In this document: positions 17,883-26,071 of the stretch, one piece after another
Numbering within the stretch: position 1 is the stretch's first letter
Layout of the letters: the number at the start of each line of letters is the position of its first letter
From: Salinicola halophilus
GTDB taxonomy: Bacteria > Pseudomonadota > Gammaproteobacteria > Pseudomonadales > Halomonadaceae
Assembly (NCBI RefSeq): GCF_003206155.1
Contig: NZ_PZJV01000001.1
Span: 1,222,572 to 1,286,571 of the forward strand
Length of the DNA stretch: 64,000 bases
Direction of reading: 5' to 3'
Translations under genes and position numbers: made by a program
The notes under the pieces: generated by a model
What the model saw: the letters and a program-made list of their open reading frames with translations, nothing else
Told to the model about the DNA's origin: nothing
Database searches by the model: none

Positions 17883-19266
17883 GTCCCTGAGGGGAGACCG
17901 GTGACGCCGGCAGCCAGACGTCCGCCGCCAGCCCGCCGATACTGGCCTGCTCGAGGGCGAGCCGGCCCCCGTAAAGCGCCATCAGATCCTCGACGATGGC
18001 GAGCCCGAGCCCCGAACCCGCGCCGCCGGCGTCCAGTCGCGCCCCGCGGGCCAATGCCGCCTCGCTTTGCGCCGGTGTCATTCCCGGCCCATCGTCCTCG
18101 ATGCGCAGCCGTACCCCTCCCTCGACGCGGTGAACCCCCAGCGTGACGCGCCCTTTTGCCCAGCGCAGGGCATTCTCGAGCAGATTGCCGGTCAGCTCCT
18201 GGAGATCCTGCGGATCGACCCGAGCCGTCGCTCGCGGATCGATCTCGGCGGTAAAGCGCAGACCACGACGCTCGGCGAGTCGCGTCAGCCCCTGAACCAC
18301 CGGGGCGATCGCTCGGTCGATGGCGACCCGCCCCGAGAAGGCCACGCCGCCGGCCGCCGAGGCGCGCGCCAGATGATGTCGCACGGCGGCGTCGATTCGC
18401 GTGAGTTCGACGTTGACGGGCTCGCGCTGTGCCGGTGGAAAGCGCTCCGCCTGGGTCTTGAGAACACTCACCGGCGTCTTCAACGCGTGGGCGAGGTTAC
18501 CGGCCGCCGCGCGGCCGCGCTCGATCAGCCGCCGGTCGCGCTCGAGCACGCTGTTCATCGCCAGCGCCAGCTCCTTGAGTTCGACGGGCAGTTCGGTCTC
18601 GAGACGCTCGGCCTCGCCCTCCTCGACCGCCTGCAGATTCGCCGACATGCGTCGCAGCGGCGCCAGCCCCCAGCGCATCTGCAGCGCCATACCGGCCAGC
18701 AGCAGCACGGCAAAGGAAGCGAGCGAGAGCACCAGCAGCCGTTCGAAGCGGGCGATCTCGCGATCGAGCTCCCGGGTGGAACCCGCCAGCGACACCCGAA
18801 TGACGTGCGACAGATTGGGCAACCGGATATCGCGCTCGATCATCCGCAGCGACTGATCGCGCGGTCCCTCGACGGCATAGACGTTGATACCGTCGTCGCC
18901 CGAAACGAGCGGCAGACGCTGGTCCCAGAGCGAGCGCGAGGTCAGCGTGAGAGCATCGCCGTCGGAGACCTGCCAGTACCAGCCGGAGTAGGCGCGTTCG
19001 AAGCGGGCGTCGCCCAGTGAACGGTTGAGCTTGAGCTGCTGCGCGGCATGATCGATCTGGATTCCCGCCAGCAGCGCGTTGAGCTGTGACTCCAGCCGGC
19101 TATCGAAGGAAGCGGTCGCCGATTGACGAAAGGTCCAGGTGAGCCCGGCACCGGCCAGCGGCAGCAGAATGATGACGAGCATCAGCGCCGCCAGCAGCAG
19201 CCGAACGCCGAGCGGGGCGAGCGTGAGGCGGGTCTTCAGACGGTTCGATAGACGGGCCCGACTCAA
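17875..19266 (-). CDS. Sensor histidine kinase, PhoQ-like
   Basis: 463-residue inner-membrane kinase. Membrane segments lie at about 20-45 and 178-196, with a periplasmic sensor domain of about 130 residues between them and a HAMP-like linker after the second. The phosphoacceptor histidine is H260 in NLAHALKTPVSVLKTQ. The ATPase domain shows the N box NLLENALRWA and G boxes DDGPGM and GSGLGLAIVEDLM. The start is TTG, read from the minus strand as TTGA overlapping the stop of the response regulator, so the pair is translationally coupled; no later in-frame ATG precedes the first membrane segment. The H-box and architecture resemble PhoQ of the PhoPQ group; the signal is not known here. Confidence 0.88.
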   Translation of the reverse strand: MSRARLSNRLKTRLTLAPLGVRLLLAALMLVIILLPLAGAGLTWTFRQSATASFDSRLESQLNALLAGIQIDHAAQQLKLNRSLGDARFERAYSGWYWQVSDGDALTLTSRSLWDQRLPLVSGDDGINVYAVEGPRDQSLRMIERDIRLPNLSHVIRVSLAGSTRELDREIARFERLLVLSLASFAVLLLAGMALQMRWGLAPLRRMSANLQAVEEGEAERLETELPVELKELALAMNSVLERDRRLIERGRAAAGNLAHALKTPVSVLKTQAERFPPAQREPVNVELTRIDAAVRHHLARASAAGGVAFSGRVAIDRAIAPVVQGLTRLAERRGLRFTAEIDPRATARVDPQDLQELTGNLLENALRWAKGRVTLGVHRVEGGVRLRIEDDGPGMTPAQSEAALARGARLDAGGAGSGLGLAIVEDLMALYGGRLALEQASIGGLAADVWLPASPVSPQGPG

Positions 19267-19934
19267 GACTGGGCCTCGAGATCGACGAGCCGATAGCCGA
19301 GCCCGCGCAGTGTCTCGATGCGTGCGCGGCCGAACTTGCGTCGCAGCCGGCTGATCTGGACGTCGATGACGTTGGAGTCCGGTTCGTGGTCGCGGTTGTA
19401 GACGTGTTCGGCCAGTTCGGCGCGACCGACGATGCGCGGTGAGGCGTGCATCAAGTAGGAGAGTAGACGCGACTCCTGCGCGGTCAGCGTGATCGGCCGC
19501 CCGGCGAGGGTGACGCTGCCCGCGTGGGTGTCGAGGCTGAGTTCGCCGACCCGAATCACCGGATGGGCGTGCCCGTGGCTACGGCGTACCAGCGCTTTCA
19601 GCCGGAACAGGATCTCGGCGGTCTCGAAGGGTTTGACCACGTAGTCATCGGCGCCGGCGGAGAAGCCCGCGGCCTTGTCGGACCAACGCTCGCGGGCGGT
19701 CAGCACCAGTACCGGCAGGTCGATCCCATCCTCACGCCACTGCGAAAGCCAGCGCGTGCCGTCGCCATCGGGCAGCCCCAGATCGAGAATCACCGCGTCG
19801 TAGCGCTCGGTACGTACCAGAAAGTCCGCTTCGCCGCCGGTCGCGGTCGCTTCCACCAGCAACCCCGCCTCCTTGAGCGCCTCCATCAGCGCCTGGGCGA
19901 GTGCCGCGTCGTCCTCGATCAGCAGGATTTTCAT
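19263..19934 (-). CDS. OmpR-family response regulator, PhoP-like
   Basis: 223-residue two-domain regulator. The receiver has the acidic pair E8-D9-D10, phosphorylation site D51 in DAVILDLGLPDGDG, and the switch lysine in DDYVVKPF. The C-terminal winged helix has SRLLSYLMHASPRIV, DSNVIDVQISRLRRKFG and RGLGYRL. The ATG at 19934 has GGAAGAGG ahead; the longer frame begins earlier without a domain reason. It precedes the histidine kinase (overlapping stop/start), and a PepSY protein gene lies just upstream on the same strand. Together they resemble PhoPQ-type systems that respond to cations or envelope stress and control small PepSY proteins. Confidence 0.93.
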   Translation of the reverse strand: MKILLIEDDAALAQALMEALKEAGLLVEATATGGEADFLVRTERYDAVILDLGLPDGDGTRWLSQWREDGIDLPVLVLTARERWSDKAAGFSAGADDYVVKPFETAEILFRLKALVRRSHGHAHPVIRVGELSLDTHAGSVTLAGRPITLTAQESRLLSYLMHASPRIVGRAELAEHVYNRDHEPDSNVIDVQISRLRRKFGRARIETLRGLGYRLVDLEAQS

Positions 19935-20047
19935 CGACCTCTTCCTTTTTGACTGCCCGGCTTCGCACCGCCCGGCTTCCACGCAGCACGGCCTCGCACT
20001 CGCACGCTACGAGAGTGAGAGAAGCGAGACGAGCCGCCCCGACGGCG

Positions 20048-20416
20048 CTAGTCGGCGCTGGGTGCGGGTTTGCGCATCGACTGAATGTTCACACCCTCGA
20101 TACTCAATAGCTCGCCGGTCCTCGCGTCGAACTCGAACGCCACCACCTGGCCCTGGGGACCGATCATCTCGACTTCGTACTCGATGCGGCCGTCGCCAGC
20201 GTCCTGCTCCAGCTCGACCTCGAGGATCTGGCCTGCGTAGCGCGCCTCGAGCCAGTCCATGATCTCGTTGAGCCCCACGAGATTGCCCGACTTGACCTCG
20301 TGGTGCAGGTCGCGCCAGTGCGTCCCGTCGGCGCTCGCCGTCGTCGTGGCGTTGACACACGATAGCGTCAGGCCGAGCGCCACCAGAGCGGGAGGAAGAA
20401 ATCGAGAGCGTTTCAT
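20048..20416 (-). CDS. Exported PepSY-domain protein
   Basis: 122-residue small secreted protein. Residues 1-35 form a signal peptide (MKRSRFLPPALVALGLTLSC, with a possible lipobox-like TLSC), followed by one PepSY domain with the typical EVELEQDAGDGRIEYEVEMI and FEFDARTGELLSIEG strands. PepSY domains are thought to bind or inhibit peptidases or act in signal sensing in the periplasm. The ATG at 20416 was chosen because the longer frame needs a TTG; no good ribosome site is visible for either. It lies upstream of the response regulator on the same strand and is divergent from a second small exported protein. Confidence 0.8.
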   Translation of the reverse strand: MKRSRFLPPALVALGLTLSCVNATTTASADGTHWRDLHHEVKSGNLVGLNEIMDWLEARYAGQILEVELEQDAGDGRIEYEVEMIGPQGQVVAFEFDARTGELLSIEGVNIQSMRKPAPSAD

Positions 20417-20601
20417 GTCGCGAGTCTGGCGCAAACGCCATTAACCGTGAATGAATAGCCCGGCGCCGCTACCCCAGCGGGGACCGACATGCCGACTCGG
20501 GCCGACATGAACCTCACATGAAGCGTGCTGTCAGTTCCAGGCAAGGTCGTCGCGAGTATAACGGGCGGCACTCGTGTTGTTCATCGGTCAGGAGTCACCC
20601 C

Positions 20602-21063
20602 ATGAAATACCGTCTCTGGATGCTACCCGCCGTCGCGCTCGGCAGCGGCCTGAGCGCCGGCGCCATGGCCAACGACATTACGCTTTCCGCCCAAGATCTG
20701 GCCTCGCTGCTCAGCCAGTCGTCGGAATACGGTTTCACCCGCTACGAGAAGCTCGAGGTCGATGCCGACGACGGCGAACTCGAGGTCGAGGGCTGGCGAG
20801 AAGACGGCTGGAAACTCGACGTGAGCATGACGCTCGAAGACGGTACGCTGATGCGCGAAAGCCAGCGCAAGTCGACGCTCCCGGACTGGAGCCTGACCGG
20901 CGACGAGCTCACGGCCGCCCTCGACACCGCCCGCAGCCGCGGGCTCGAACATCTCGACGAACTCGAGGTCGATAGCGACGGTCACGTCGAGATCGAGGGT
21001 TACGATGCCGCCGGCGACGAGCTGAACGTCGACATTCATCGCGATGCGCTCACCAACCACTGA
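20602..21063 (+). CDS. Exported PepSY-like protein with an internal duplication
   Basis: 153-residue secreted protein. A signal peptide ends near AGAMA (about residue 22). The mature part has two similar halves: ASLLSQSSEYGFTRYEKLEV plus DDGELEVEGW, and TAALDTARSRGLEHLDELEV plus SDGHVEIEGY, each a PepSY-like strand-helix unit. It is strongly acidic. AGGAG lies seven bases before the ATG; the open frame begins 28 codons earlier. It is divergent from the single-domain PepSY gene next to the two-component system, so it is probably part of the same envelope-stress response. No enzymatic function can be assigned. Confidence 0.75.
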   Translation: MKYRLWMLPAVALGSGLSAGAMANDITLSAQDLASLLSQSSEYGFTRYEKLEVDADDGELEVEGWREDGWKLDVSMTLEDGTLMRESQRKSTLPDWSLTGDELTAALDTARSRGLEHLDELEVDSDGHVEIEGYDAAGDELNVDIHRDALTNH

Positions 21064-21201
21064 ATCGAGCAGCCATCCCCCTTTCACCGCCAGACGTCCC
21101 GCGCGACAGTGACCTGCCGTGCGGTCTAAGCTGAATGTCCGCGTACCGACGACGCCGAGCCAGCCTCGGCATCGACGACGCTACCGTCAGGGAGAGAAGT
21201 C

Positions 21202-21540
21202 ATGACCGACAACCGTCACCACAATGCCGCCTGGCAAGCCGCCGAGCGATGGCGAGAACGGGTCAACCAGACGCGTCCCCACCGCCAGATGAGCGGACTC
21301 CGCCTCGTCTTCACCTGGCTGCTGTTCGGGGCCGTGCTGATCCTCGGCACGCTGCTGGGACTGTTCTTCCTGGTGGTGGGCTGGGCGATGCTGCCCTTCC
21401 TGCGCCATCGGATGAAAAAGCGGGCCGAGCAGATGCGCGCTTCGCAGGCGAGCTATGCCGGCGGCAGCGCCGACACGCACGAAGCGCCCCACTCGCAGCG
21501 CGTACTCGACGGCGAATACGAGGTCCGCGAAAAGCGCTGA
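21202..21540 (+). CDS. Small hypothetical membrane protein (112 aa)
   Basis: Hydrophilic N-terminus (about 30 residues), then one long or two closely spaced hydrophobic segments (about 34-66, LRLVFTWLLFGAVLILGTLL and LFFLVVGWAMLP), then a basic patch RHRMKKRAEQMR and an acidic tail ending VLDGEYEVREKR. GGGAG precedes the ATG with good spacing. No known family was recognised. The positive-inside pattern after the membrane segment suggests a cytosolic C-terminus. It ends one base before the converging acetyltransferase gene. Confidence 0.7.
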   Translation: MTDNRHHNAAWQAAERWRERVNQTRPHRQMSGLRLVFTWLLFGAVLILGTLLGLFFLVVGWAMLPFLRHRMKKRAEQMRASQASYAGGSADTHEAPHSQRVLDGEYEVREKR

Positions 21541-21541
21541 C

Positions 21542-22054
21542 TCAAATGAGCGTCGTTGCGTCGAAACCCGGGGCGCTCATATCGCGGGTCATCACGGTGA
21601 CGACCGCGTTGCGATAGGTGAGCGTCTCCTGCGACCGCCAGCCCAGCCGGGCATAAAGCGCCTGCTGATCCGGCGTATACAGATAGCATCGCGTGACGGC
21701 GTGCGCCTCGGCCTCCCGATGGACGCGGTCGATCAACGCCGAGGCGATACCCCGCCCCCGCCAGCCCGGTAGTACCAGGACCGATGCCAGCCACGGCGAC
21801 AGTGCCGGGCGAGTCGGCAGATCCGCCGACAGCAGGCTCGCCGTCCCCACCACCCGCTCGCCTCCCGCATCCCGTACGGTCGCGACGAAGACCGAAGGGA
21901 CACCGCCGCTGCCGCAGCTGGCCCGCATGTGGTCGGTCCACTGCGTCAGGCTCTCTTCGGGATAGAGATAGCCCCATTCGGCGTGCGTCAAACCGGCAAG
22001 CGTCTCGAGATGAGACGAATCCGGCGTTAGCCGCGATAAGGTCCACTCCGACAT
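21542..22054 (-). CDS. GNAT-family N-acetyltransferase
   Basis: 170-residue acetyltransferase. The acetyl-CoA loop is in VLPGWRGRGIASALIDRVHR (about 92-111), with a following strand YLYTPDQQALYARLGWR typical of the GNAT C-terminal half. The open frame extends far upstream through unrelated sequence; the ATG at 22054 gives a complete GNAT domain and has AGGGA upstream. It is divergent from a second GNAT gene at 22163 and converges on the small membrane protein gene. The substrate is unknown. Confidence 0.82.
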   Translation of the reverse strand: MSEWTLSRLTPDSSHLETLAGLTHAEWGYLYPEESLTQWTDHMRASCGSGGVPSVFVATVRDAGGERVVGTASLLSADLPTRPALSPWLASVLVLPGWRGRGIASALIDRVHREAEAHAVTRCYLYTPDQQALYARLGWRSQETLTYRNAVVTVMTRDMSAPGFDATTLI

Positions 22055-22162
22055 GTGGCGGCTTCCCTGGAGGTGGCTGTTACCCTGACGAAGAGACGAG
22101 CGCGGTAAGTCATTCGTTCTCGAACGGGCCCGGCCTCTCCTCTTATCACTGCAGAGCTTCGC

Positions 22163-22642
22163 ATGGCATTTCGTCGCGCCGATCGATCGGACTACCCCCG
22201 GCTCACCCAGATCTGGGAGGCCGCGACGCGCTCGTCGCATCACTTTCTGGAAACCTACGACATCGCGGTGCTGAAGCCACTGATCGCCAGCGCCTACCTG
22301 CCGACACTCGCGCTGGTCGTCCACCTCGATGACGCGGGCGCTGCCACCGGCTTTTACGGTGTCGAGGGCACCCGGCTCGAGATGCTGTTCATCGCACCGC
22401 GCTGCCAGGGGCTGGGCATCGGCCGCGCGCTGGTCGGCCACGCCATCGCCACCCACGGCATCGAGCGGGTCGACGTCAACGAGCAGAACACACGTGCCGT
22501 CGAATTCTATCGCCGCCTGGGTTTCGAGTGCGTGAGTCGCTCCGAGACCGACGGCCAGGGGCGCCCCTTGCCGATATTGCACTTACACCTGGGCCGGCGA
22601 CAGAGTCCGGAAGCCATCGGCCAAGGGTTCAGGCCTTCTTGA
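22163..22642 (+). CDS. GNAT-family N-acetyltransferase, YjaB-like
   Basis: 159-residue acetyltransferase. The acetyl-CoA site is [19 protein letters not shown] (about 76-94), followed by [20 protein letters not shown] and [16 protein letters not shown], a pattern close to E. coli YjaB, a protein lysine or small-molecule acetyltransferase of uncertain substrate. The ATG at 22163 begins the domain directly. Its last 14 bases overlap the end of the converging yjdM gene. The C-terminal 15 residues after the last strand are dispensable-looking. Confidence 0.82.
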   Translation: MAFRRADRSDYPRLTQIWEAATRSSHHFLETYDIAVLKPLIASAYLPTLALVVHLDDAGAATGFYGVEGTRLEMLFIAPRCQGLGIGRALVGHAIATHGIERVDVNEQNTRAVEFYRRLGFECVSRSETDGQGRPLPILHLHLGRRQSPEAIGQGFRPS

Positions 22643-22970
22643 CGAACTCGGACTTGAGTTTCATCGGACCGACGCCGTCGATCTTGCAGTCGATGTCGTG
22701 ATCCCCCTCGACCAATCGAATGCTCTTCACCTTGGTGCCGACCTTCACCACCTGAGACGTGCCCTTGATCTTGAGATCCTTGATCACCGTGACGCTGTCG
22801 CCGTCGACGAGCGGCGTGCCGTTGGCGTCGGTGACGGTGTTGGCCTCCTCCTCGACGGGAGACACCGCCTCGGACGACCACTCGTGGGCGCACTCCGGGC
22901 AGACGAAGAGACTCATGTCCTGATAGGTGAATTCACCGCCACACTGCGGGCAGGGAGGAAGCTGGCTCAT
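22629..22970 (-). CDS. yjdM: YjdM (PhnA-domain) zinc-ribbon protein
   Basis: 113-residue protein of the YjdM family, formerly called PhnA but not a phosphonoacetate hydrolase. The N-terminal zinc ribbon has [10 protein letters not shown] and [10 protein letters not shown] (two CxxC pairs, about residues 7-28). The C-terminal SH3-like domain has [20 protein letters not shown] and [20 protein letters not shown]. The role is unknown in the family. It converges on the YjaB-like gene with a 14-base overlap of coding ends. Confidence 0.93.
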   Translation of the reverse strand: MSQLPPCPQCGGEFTYQDMSLFVCPECAHEWSSEAVSPVEEEANTVTDANGTPLVDGDSVTVIKDLKIKGTSQVVKVGTKVKSIRLVEGDHDIDCKIDGVGPMKLKSEFVKKA

Positions 22971-23078
22971 GCGTTCGTCCTGACGTAGGGAAAGCCGCGC
23001 AGTCTAACCGGCCCGGCATCCACGGCCCAGTGACATTTCGGCGCGCAACGCGTCTGCCACCCACGACACGCCGACGCT

Positions 23079-23831
23079 TCAACGCCCCTTGGGCACGGCG
23101 TTCAGCGTCAGCTCGATGGCGTCGTGGCGCCAGTACTCCTCGTCGCAGTCGACGACGCGCCCGTTCTGATCGCGATTGATCCGAACGATGCGTTGCGCCG
23201 GCGTCCCCGGGGCGGCATTCAGCGCCTCCCCGGCCGGGCCGCCGAAGACCGTGGAGCCGATCTCGAACGCCACCTCGGCAATCCGCATGGCGTATTCACG
23301 CCGGTAGAGCGCGGTGAGCGAGTGCGCTTCGAGATCATGGCTGAGAACGTCGGGGAAACGATCGGGGCGCAGATGATGCTCGACGTAGAGCACTCGACGT
23401 CCGTCGATCGCGCGGACCCGAACGAGACGAAACACCGGCGCGCCGTCCTCGAGCCCCAGTCGGCGCGCGATCACGGTCGGCGCAACGATGCGGTCGGCGA
23501 AACGAAGCTCGGTGGTGGCGCGGCGCTGCTGTGACTCCACCATTTCGTGAAACGAGAGCCCCGCCAGCAGGTCATAGCGCAGCCGAGGTGGCGCGATGAA
23601 CCACCCCCGGCGGCTCTCGCGGTAGACCAGCCCCTCGCTCTCCAGCTGGCCCAGCGCTTCGCGCAGCGTAATGCGCGTGGTGACGAGCGCCTGCATCAGT
23701 TGGCGCTCGGCGGGCAGCTTCGCCACGCCGCCGGCGCGCAGCCTCTCGATGCGCTCGACCAGCGCCTGGCGTAGCTGAGAGACCCGCGACGGCGGCGCGC
23801 TCATGGCTTCGGTGCTGCCGGTCGGGTCCAT
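23079..23831 (-). CDS. UTRA-domain GntR regulator of the adjacent ABC/hydrolase operon
   Basis: 250-residue HutC/PhnF-type regulator. The N-terminal winged helix has LRQALVERIERL, then KLPAERQLMQAL, TTRITLREALGQLESEG and VYRESRRGWFIA. The C-terminal UTRA ligand domain starts near FHEMVESQQRRAT and contains VFRLVRVRAIDGRRVLYVEH and the end-strand VDCDEEYWRHDAIEL. The ATG at 23831 has AAAGGG ahead; the frame extends 24 codons further without support. It is divergent from the binding-protein gene, and two TGGTCTAGACCA-like palindromes lie between them. UTRA regulators with such sites (PhnF) control phosphonate or phosphate-ester uptake, so the ligand here may be a phosphorus compound; this is inference. 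Confidence 0.85.
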   Translation of the reverse strand: MDPTGSTEAMSAPPSRVSQLRQALVERIERLRAGGVAKLPAERQLMQALVTTRITLREALGQLESEGLVYRESRRGWFIAPPRLRYDLLAGLSFHEMVESQQRRATTELRFADRIVAPTVIARRLGLEDGAPVFRLVRVRAIDGRRVLYVEHHLRPDRFPDVLSHDLEAHSLTALYRREYAMRIAEVAFEIGSTVFGGPAGEALNAAPGTPAQRIVRINRDQNGRVVDCDEEYWRHDAIELTLNAVPKGR

Positions 23832-23844
23832 ACGCGACGCCCTT

Positions 23845-23856
23845 TGGTCTAGATCA
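23845..23856. promoter_or_regulatory. Candidate UTRA-regulator operator 1
   Basis: TGGTCTAGATCA differs at one position from the perfect palindrome TGGTCTAGACCA and contains the HutC-family GT-N-TA-N-A core. PhnF of mycobacteria is reported to bind TGGTATAGACCA. It is 13 bases upstream of the regulator start, fitting autoregulation. Confidence 0.65.
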
Positions 23857-24014
23857 GAATCAGCGAACCACGCTAGCCGGCGAGTATGTCGCGCGCATGA
23901 CACGCACTGCCAAGCCAGCCGCTCGAGTCAACTCGGGTCCGCCACGTTCACCGATTAGCCACGCAAGTGACACCGGCGCGTCATACGGTGAGCCTAACCT
24001 CGTCCCCACCCTGC

Positions 24015-24026
24015 TGGACTAGACCA
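24015..24026. promoter_or_regulatory. Candidate UTRA-regulator operator 2
   Basis: TGGACTAGACCA differs at one position from TGGTCTAGACCA; the arms extend by one base on each side (C and G). It lies 45 bases upstream of the binding-protein start. Two copies on either side of the divergent promoters, about 170 bp apart, make chance occurrence unlikely. Confidence 0.65.
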
Positions 24027-24071
24027 GCCGGTGCCCGTGGTTTGCCACTTACCGTATCAGGAGTGCCCGCC

Positions 24072-25154
24072 GTGCCATCGCCCCGCCATCCTCTCGCCTC
24101 GCTCTCGTCGGCCGCTCTGCTCGGCCTCTGCCTCGCCGCCGGCCCGGTCGCGGCCGACACCTCCGATCAGCAGTCGCTCATCGACGCCGCGCAGCAGGAA
24201 GGGCGCGTCGACAGCGTCGGCATGCCCGACAGCTGGGCCAACTGGAAAGATACCTGGGCGGATCTGCAGCAAGGCTACGGCCTGGAACACAGCGACACCG
24301 ACATGAGCTCGGCCGAGGAGATCGCCAAGTTCAAGGCGGAGGGCGAGAACGCCAGCGCGGACATCGGCGATGTCGGTATCGCGTTCGGGCCGATCGCTGT
24401 TCAGCAGGGCGTCACCCAGCCCTACAAGCCGACCACCTGGGACCAGATTCCCGACTGGGCCAAGGACGCCGACGGCCACTGGATGCTCGCCTATACCGGC
24501 ACCATCGCGATGATGATCAACACGGATCTCGTGGCCGAGGAGGCGCGCCCGCACGCCTTCTCCGACCTGCTCGAGGGCGACTACAACGTGGCGGTAGGTC
24601 CTGTCGGCCAAGGCGCGCAGAACAACAGCGCCGTACTCGCCGCCGCTTACGCCCGCGGCGGTAACGAGAGCGACCTCCAGCCGGGCCTCGAGCTATTCGC
24701 GGAGTTGGCCAAACAGGGACGCCTCTCCCTGGCCGACCCCAACATCGCGGCCTTCGAGAAGGGCGAGGTCGAGGTCGGGCTGCTATGGGACTTCAACGCG
24801 CTGAACTACCGCGATCAGATCGACCCCGAGCGCTTCGAGGTGGTCATACCGTCGGACGCCTCGGTGATCTCCGGCTACTCGACGATCATCAACAAGCACG
24901 CCCAACACCCCAACGCCGCCAAGCTGGCGCGTGAGTACATTCTCTCCGACGAAGGGCAGGCGAATCTCGCCAAGGGGTATGCGCGCCCCATTCGCGCCGA
25001 GTACCTGACGTTCGACGACAGCATCGCCGCCAAGCTGCTGCCGGACAGCGAATACGCCAACGCTCGTCCCATCGAGGACTTCGACGCTTGGGAAGCGAGT
25101 GCCCACCGGCTGCCGCAGCTCTGGCAGTCCGAAGTGCTGATGCATCAGCGCTGA
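24072..25154 (+). CDS. ABC transporter substrate-binding protein, candidate organophosphorus importer
   Basis: 360-residue periplasmic binding protein of the iron/thiamine/polyamine/aminoethylphosphonate-type class. A signal peptide ends near AAGPVAA (about residue 27), followed by DTSDQQSLIDAAQQEGRV. Conserved class features include YTGTIAMMINTDLV, a first-lobe strand, and ISGYSTIINKHAQHPNAAKL near the end. The start is GTG at 24072, with AGGAG eight bases ahead; the longer ATG frame begins 105 bases earlier without a ribosome site. It is the first gene of a five-gene operon with a cytosolic hydrolase, two permeases and an ATPase. The substrate is not known. Confidence 0.85.
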   Translation: MPSPRHPLASLSSAALLGLCLAAGPVAADTSDQQSLIDAAQQEGRVDSVGMPDSWANWKDTWADLQQGYGLEHSDTDMSSAEEIAKFKAEGENASADIGDVGIAFGPIAVQQGVTQPYKPTTWDQIPDWAKDADGHWMLAYTGTIAMMINTDLVAEEARPHAFSDLLEGDYNVAVGPVGQGAQNNSAVLAAAYARGGNESDLQPGLELFAELAKQGRLSLADPNIAAFEKGEVEVGLLWDFNALNYRDQIDPERFEVVIPSDASVISGYSTIINKHAQHPNAAKLAREYILSDEGQANLAKGYARPIRAEYLTFDDSIAAKLLPDSEYANARPIEDFDAWEASAHRLPQLWQSEVLMHQR

Positions 25155-25249
25155 GCCGCTTGGCCGCCGAAATCGGCACTTCTCGGCCCGTTTCGGCACA
25201 CCGTTTTATCGCCCACGCCGCCCCAGCCGGGGCGGCAGGAGTCACTCTC

Positions 25250-26071
25250 ATGTCCGAAAGGACCATCCTGGTCGTTCTCGACGGCCTCAATCACGCCGTT
25301 GCCCAGCACGCCATGGGCTATCTTCACGCCCTCTGCGAGGCCGACCGCGCCACCTATCACACGCTGGAGTGCGAACTGCCGGCGATGTCGCGACCGCTCT
25401 ACGAATGCCTGCTCACCGGTGACCGCCCGGTGGACTCCGGCGTGGTCAATAACGACGTGGTACGCCGCTCCACCGGAACCAGCCTGTTCGACCTGGCCGT
25501 GGCCCAGGGCCGCCGCACGGCTGCCGCCGCCTACCACTGGGTGAGCGAACTCTACGTCGAGGCGCCCTTCGACCGCGTCAGGCACCGTCTGCGACAGGAT
25601 CGCGACGCCGCCATTCAGGCGGGGCTTTTCTACTGGCGCGACCACTACCCGGACGATCATCTCTTCAGCGACGCCGAAGCGCTGCGCCAGCTTCACGAGC
25701 CGGACTTCATGCTCGTCCATAGCATGAACATCGATGACGCCGGCCATCGCTATGGCGCGGACTCCGCAGGCTATCGCAACGCTGCCCGCCAGGCCGATAT
25801 CGCCCTCGCCGACTATCTGCCGCTCTGGATGGCCGCGGGTTACCAGATTCTGGTGACCGCCGATCACGGCATGAACGACGACCGCTCGCATTCGGGCAAG
25901 CTCGTCGAGGAGCGCCGCGTACCGCTCTGGACGCTGGGCAGCGCCTTCGTCGAGCAGAGCGTGACCGGTATCGAGCAGACCGAAATCTGCGGCACGCTGG
26001 CAACGCTGATGGGGCTCGAGCACACCAAACCGGTGGCACATGCGCTCCTCGCGGCGGGCGCTGCCACGTGA
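25250..26071 (+). CDS. Alkaline-phosphatase-superfamily hydrolase (NPP-like, cytosolic)
   Basis: 273-residue metal-dependent hydrolase. All seven positions expected of the NPP/phosphonoacetate hydrolase group can be seen: metal ligand D11 in VVLDGLN, candidate nucleophile S47 in LPAMSRPLYE, D162 and H166 in IDDAGHRYG, D205 and H206 in TADHGMND, and H214. It has no signal peptide, so it should act inside the cell on imported substrate. AGGAG lies eight bases before the ATG; the longer frame is unsupported. It sits between the binding-protein and permease genes, and its stop overlaps the permease start (TGATG). It could cleave a phosphodiester, phosphate ester or phosphonate; which one is not readable. 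Confidence 0.8.
   Translation: MSERTILVVLDGLNHAVAQHAMGYLHALCEADRATYHTLECELPAMSRPLYECLLTGDRPVDSGVVNNDVVRRSTGTSLFDLAVAQGRRTAAAAYHWVSELYVEAPFDRVRHRLRQDRDAAIQAGLFYWRDHYPDDHLFSDAEALRQLHEPDFMLVHSMNIDDAGHRYGADSAGYRNAARQADIALADYLPLWMAAGYQILVTADHGMNDDRSHSGKLVEERRVPLWTLGSAFVEQSVTGIEQTEICGTLATLMGLEHTKPVAHALLAAGAAT

Noticed and set aside
20417..20601. PhoP-type box between the two PepSY genes
   Set aside because: No pair of direct repeats matching the (T/G)GTTTA pattern with the right spacing was found.
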